A stretch of DNA of 5,266 bases from Thermoflexales bacterium (lineage in GTDB: Bacteria; Chloroflexota; Anaerolineae; B4-G1; SLSP01): positions 1 through 5,266 of the forward strand of contig SLSP01000499.1 of the NCBI GenBank assembly GCA_007130345.1, written 5' to 3'. This document shows positions 4,538-5,266 of this stretch, one piece after another. The position numbers were made by a program, and so were the translations under genes. Numbering within the stretch: the stretch's first letter is position 1; every line of letters starts with the position of its first letter. The notes under the pieces were generated by a model. It did not search any database. It had not been told where the DNA came from and saw nothing but the letters and a program-made list of their open reading frames with translations.

Positions 4538-5266
4538 TTCCCCCTGCATCACGCGCACACGCAATCCGCCGTGCGGCCATACGTGAGAGGTCTCCACGGG
4601 CAAGCGCGTCTGCCCGATGAGGCGGAGGTCGTTACAGAGGAAGGTCACGCGCCACCCAGGGCAGCGCGCGCGCAACACGTTGCCGAACTGCGCGTAGAGA
4701 TCGCGCAAATCCCGGCTGGCGCTGACCCGCACGCCATACGGCGGGTTCGTGACCACCCACCCCGGCCCCGGCGGGGGCGCGATGGCCGATACGGCCTGAT
4801 GCGCCCACGCGATGTCGGCGGCGACGCCCGCGCGCGCGGCGTTGGCCTCCGCAGCCTGGATCGCGCCAGCATCGCGGTCGGAGGCCAGGATCGGCGGCGC
4901 GGCAGGTCGCTCGGCGGCCAGCGCGGCGTCCAGTACCTCGGCCCACACGTCCGGCGCGAAGTGGGGCCAGTCCATAAAGGCGAAGCGCCGCCCTTTGCCC
5001 GGGGCGATTTGCCGCGCCCACAGTGCCGCCTCAATGGGAATCGTCCCGGAGCCACAGAACGGATCGAGCAGCGGCGCGCGGCCATCCCACCCGGAGACGA
5101 GCACCATCCCCGCCGCCAGCGTCTCGCGCAACGGGGCTTTCGCCGTCGCCAGCCGATAGCCGCGCCGATGGAGCAACGCGCCCGACGTGTCGATGCTGAT
5201 CGTGCAGCGGTCTCGAAACAGGCGCACCAACACGCGCTGCGGCGGGTGATCTGCCTCCTCGTCGTC
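4520..5266 (-). CDS. THUMP-type class I SAM-dependent RNA guanine-N2 methyltransferase (RlmL/Trm14-like), N-terminus beyond the window
   Basis: The reading frame stays open to the window edge. A GTG at 5233 is internal, since the 11 codons upstream of it continue the family-like protein without a stop. The visible 248 residues contain the SISIDTSG-type strand (CTISIDTSGALLHRRGYR, 21-38), PLRETLAAGM (45-54), SAM-binding motif I LLDPFCGSGTIPIEAA (66-81), the acidic motif ASDRDAGAIQAAEANA (128-143) and the catalytic NPPYG (174-178). The C-terminal GGLRVRV (233-239) is usual for the family. Complete members are about 370-390 residues, so roughly the first 120-140, carrying the ferredoxin-like and THUMP RNA-binding parts, are missing only because of the cut. 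E. coli RlmL makes m2G in 23S rRNA and Trm14/TrmG10 act on tRNA. The RNA target here cannot be told from this part. The final residues VMRDA are encoded by a dispersed heptamer repeat. Confidence 0.92.
   Translation of the reverse strand, partial: DDEEADHPPQRVLVRLFRDRCTISIDTSGALLHRRGYRLATAKAPLRETLAAGMVLVSGWDGRAPLLDPFCGSGTIPIEAALWARQIAPGKGRRFAFMDWPHFAPDVWAEVLDAALAAERPAAPPILASDRDAGAIQAAEANAARAGVAADIAWAHQAVSAIAPPPGPGWVVTNPPYGVRVSASRDLRDLYAQFGNVLRARCPGWRVTFLCNDLRLIGQTRLPVETSHVWPHGGLRVRVMQGEVMRDA

Noticed and set aside
4812..5159. Open frame of 115 codons on the + strand inside the methyltransferase region
   Set aside because: It is a Ser/Ala/Arg-rich shadow without motifs, opposite the motif I and SDRD coding stretch of the methyltransferase.
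5233..5266. GTG at 5233 as the start of the methyltransferase
   Set aside because: The frame stays open to the edge, and the truncated protein would lack the RNA-binding N-terminal part shared by the family.

Overview
The window is GC-rich, densely coding bacterial DNA, most consistent with an uncultured or environmental member of the Chloroflexota (Anaerolineae-like). That assignment is an inference. It rests on gene content (an archaeal/Dehalococcoides-style class V aminotransferase beside a short phosphoglycerate dehydrogenase, plus a DUF1015 gene) and on spacers loaded with short repeats. Nothing in the window fixes the taxon. The base composition, Shine-Dalgarno sites and absence of introns are ordinary for bacteria.

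Layout: four genes run on the + strand. They are a PLP-dependent class V aminotransferase (55-1128), a D-3-phosphoglycerate dehydrogenase-like oxidoreductase (1263-2162), a DUF1015 protein (2362-3681) and a HAD-family pyrimidine 5'-nucleotidase-like phosphatase (3840-4487). A fifth gene on the - strand converges on them (4520 to the window edge): the C-terminal two thirds of a THUMP-type RNA guanine-N2 methyltransferase of the RlmL/Trm14 kind. A clear intrinsic terminator (3697-3729) ends the first three-gene block, so the HAD gene is probably a separate unit.

Function: the first two genes fit the first two steps of the phosphorylated serine pathway (3-phosphoglycerate to phosphohydroxypyruvate to phosphoserine). 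No classical SerB phosphatase is present. The DUF1015 protein has a conserved DGHHR motif resembling ParB/sulfiredoxin-fold free-serine kinases and sits in the same transcription block, which makes it the best candidate here for an uncharacterised serine/phosphoserine function. The HAD protein is another, weaker candidate for the missing phosphatase step.

Spacers: all three spacers of the + strand block carry repeats. Two families are built from 7-bp units: T(G/C)CGT(A/G)A, found exactly at three gene 3' ends, and AGACTTC/GAAGTCT, arranged as nested palindromes in two spacers. The spacer between the dehydrogenase and DUF1015 genes also holds a previously unnamed (to me) 110-bp MITE-like element. 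It has about 34-bp gap-free inverted ends and CTAG at both borders, as expected of an IS630/Tc1-mariner-mobilised element. No spacer exceeds 300 bases, and no tRNA, rRNA or CRISPR array was seen.
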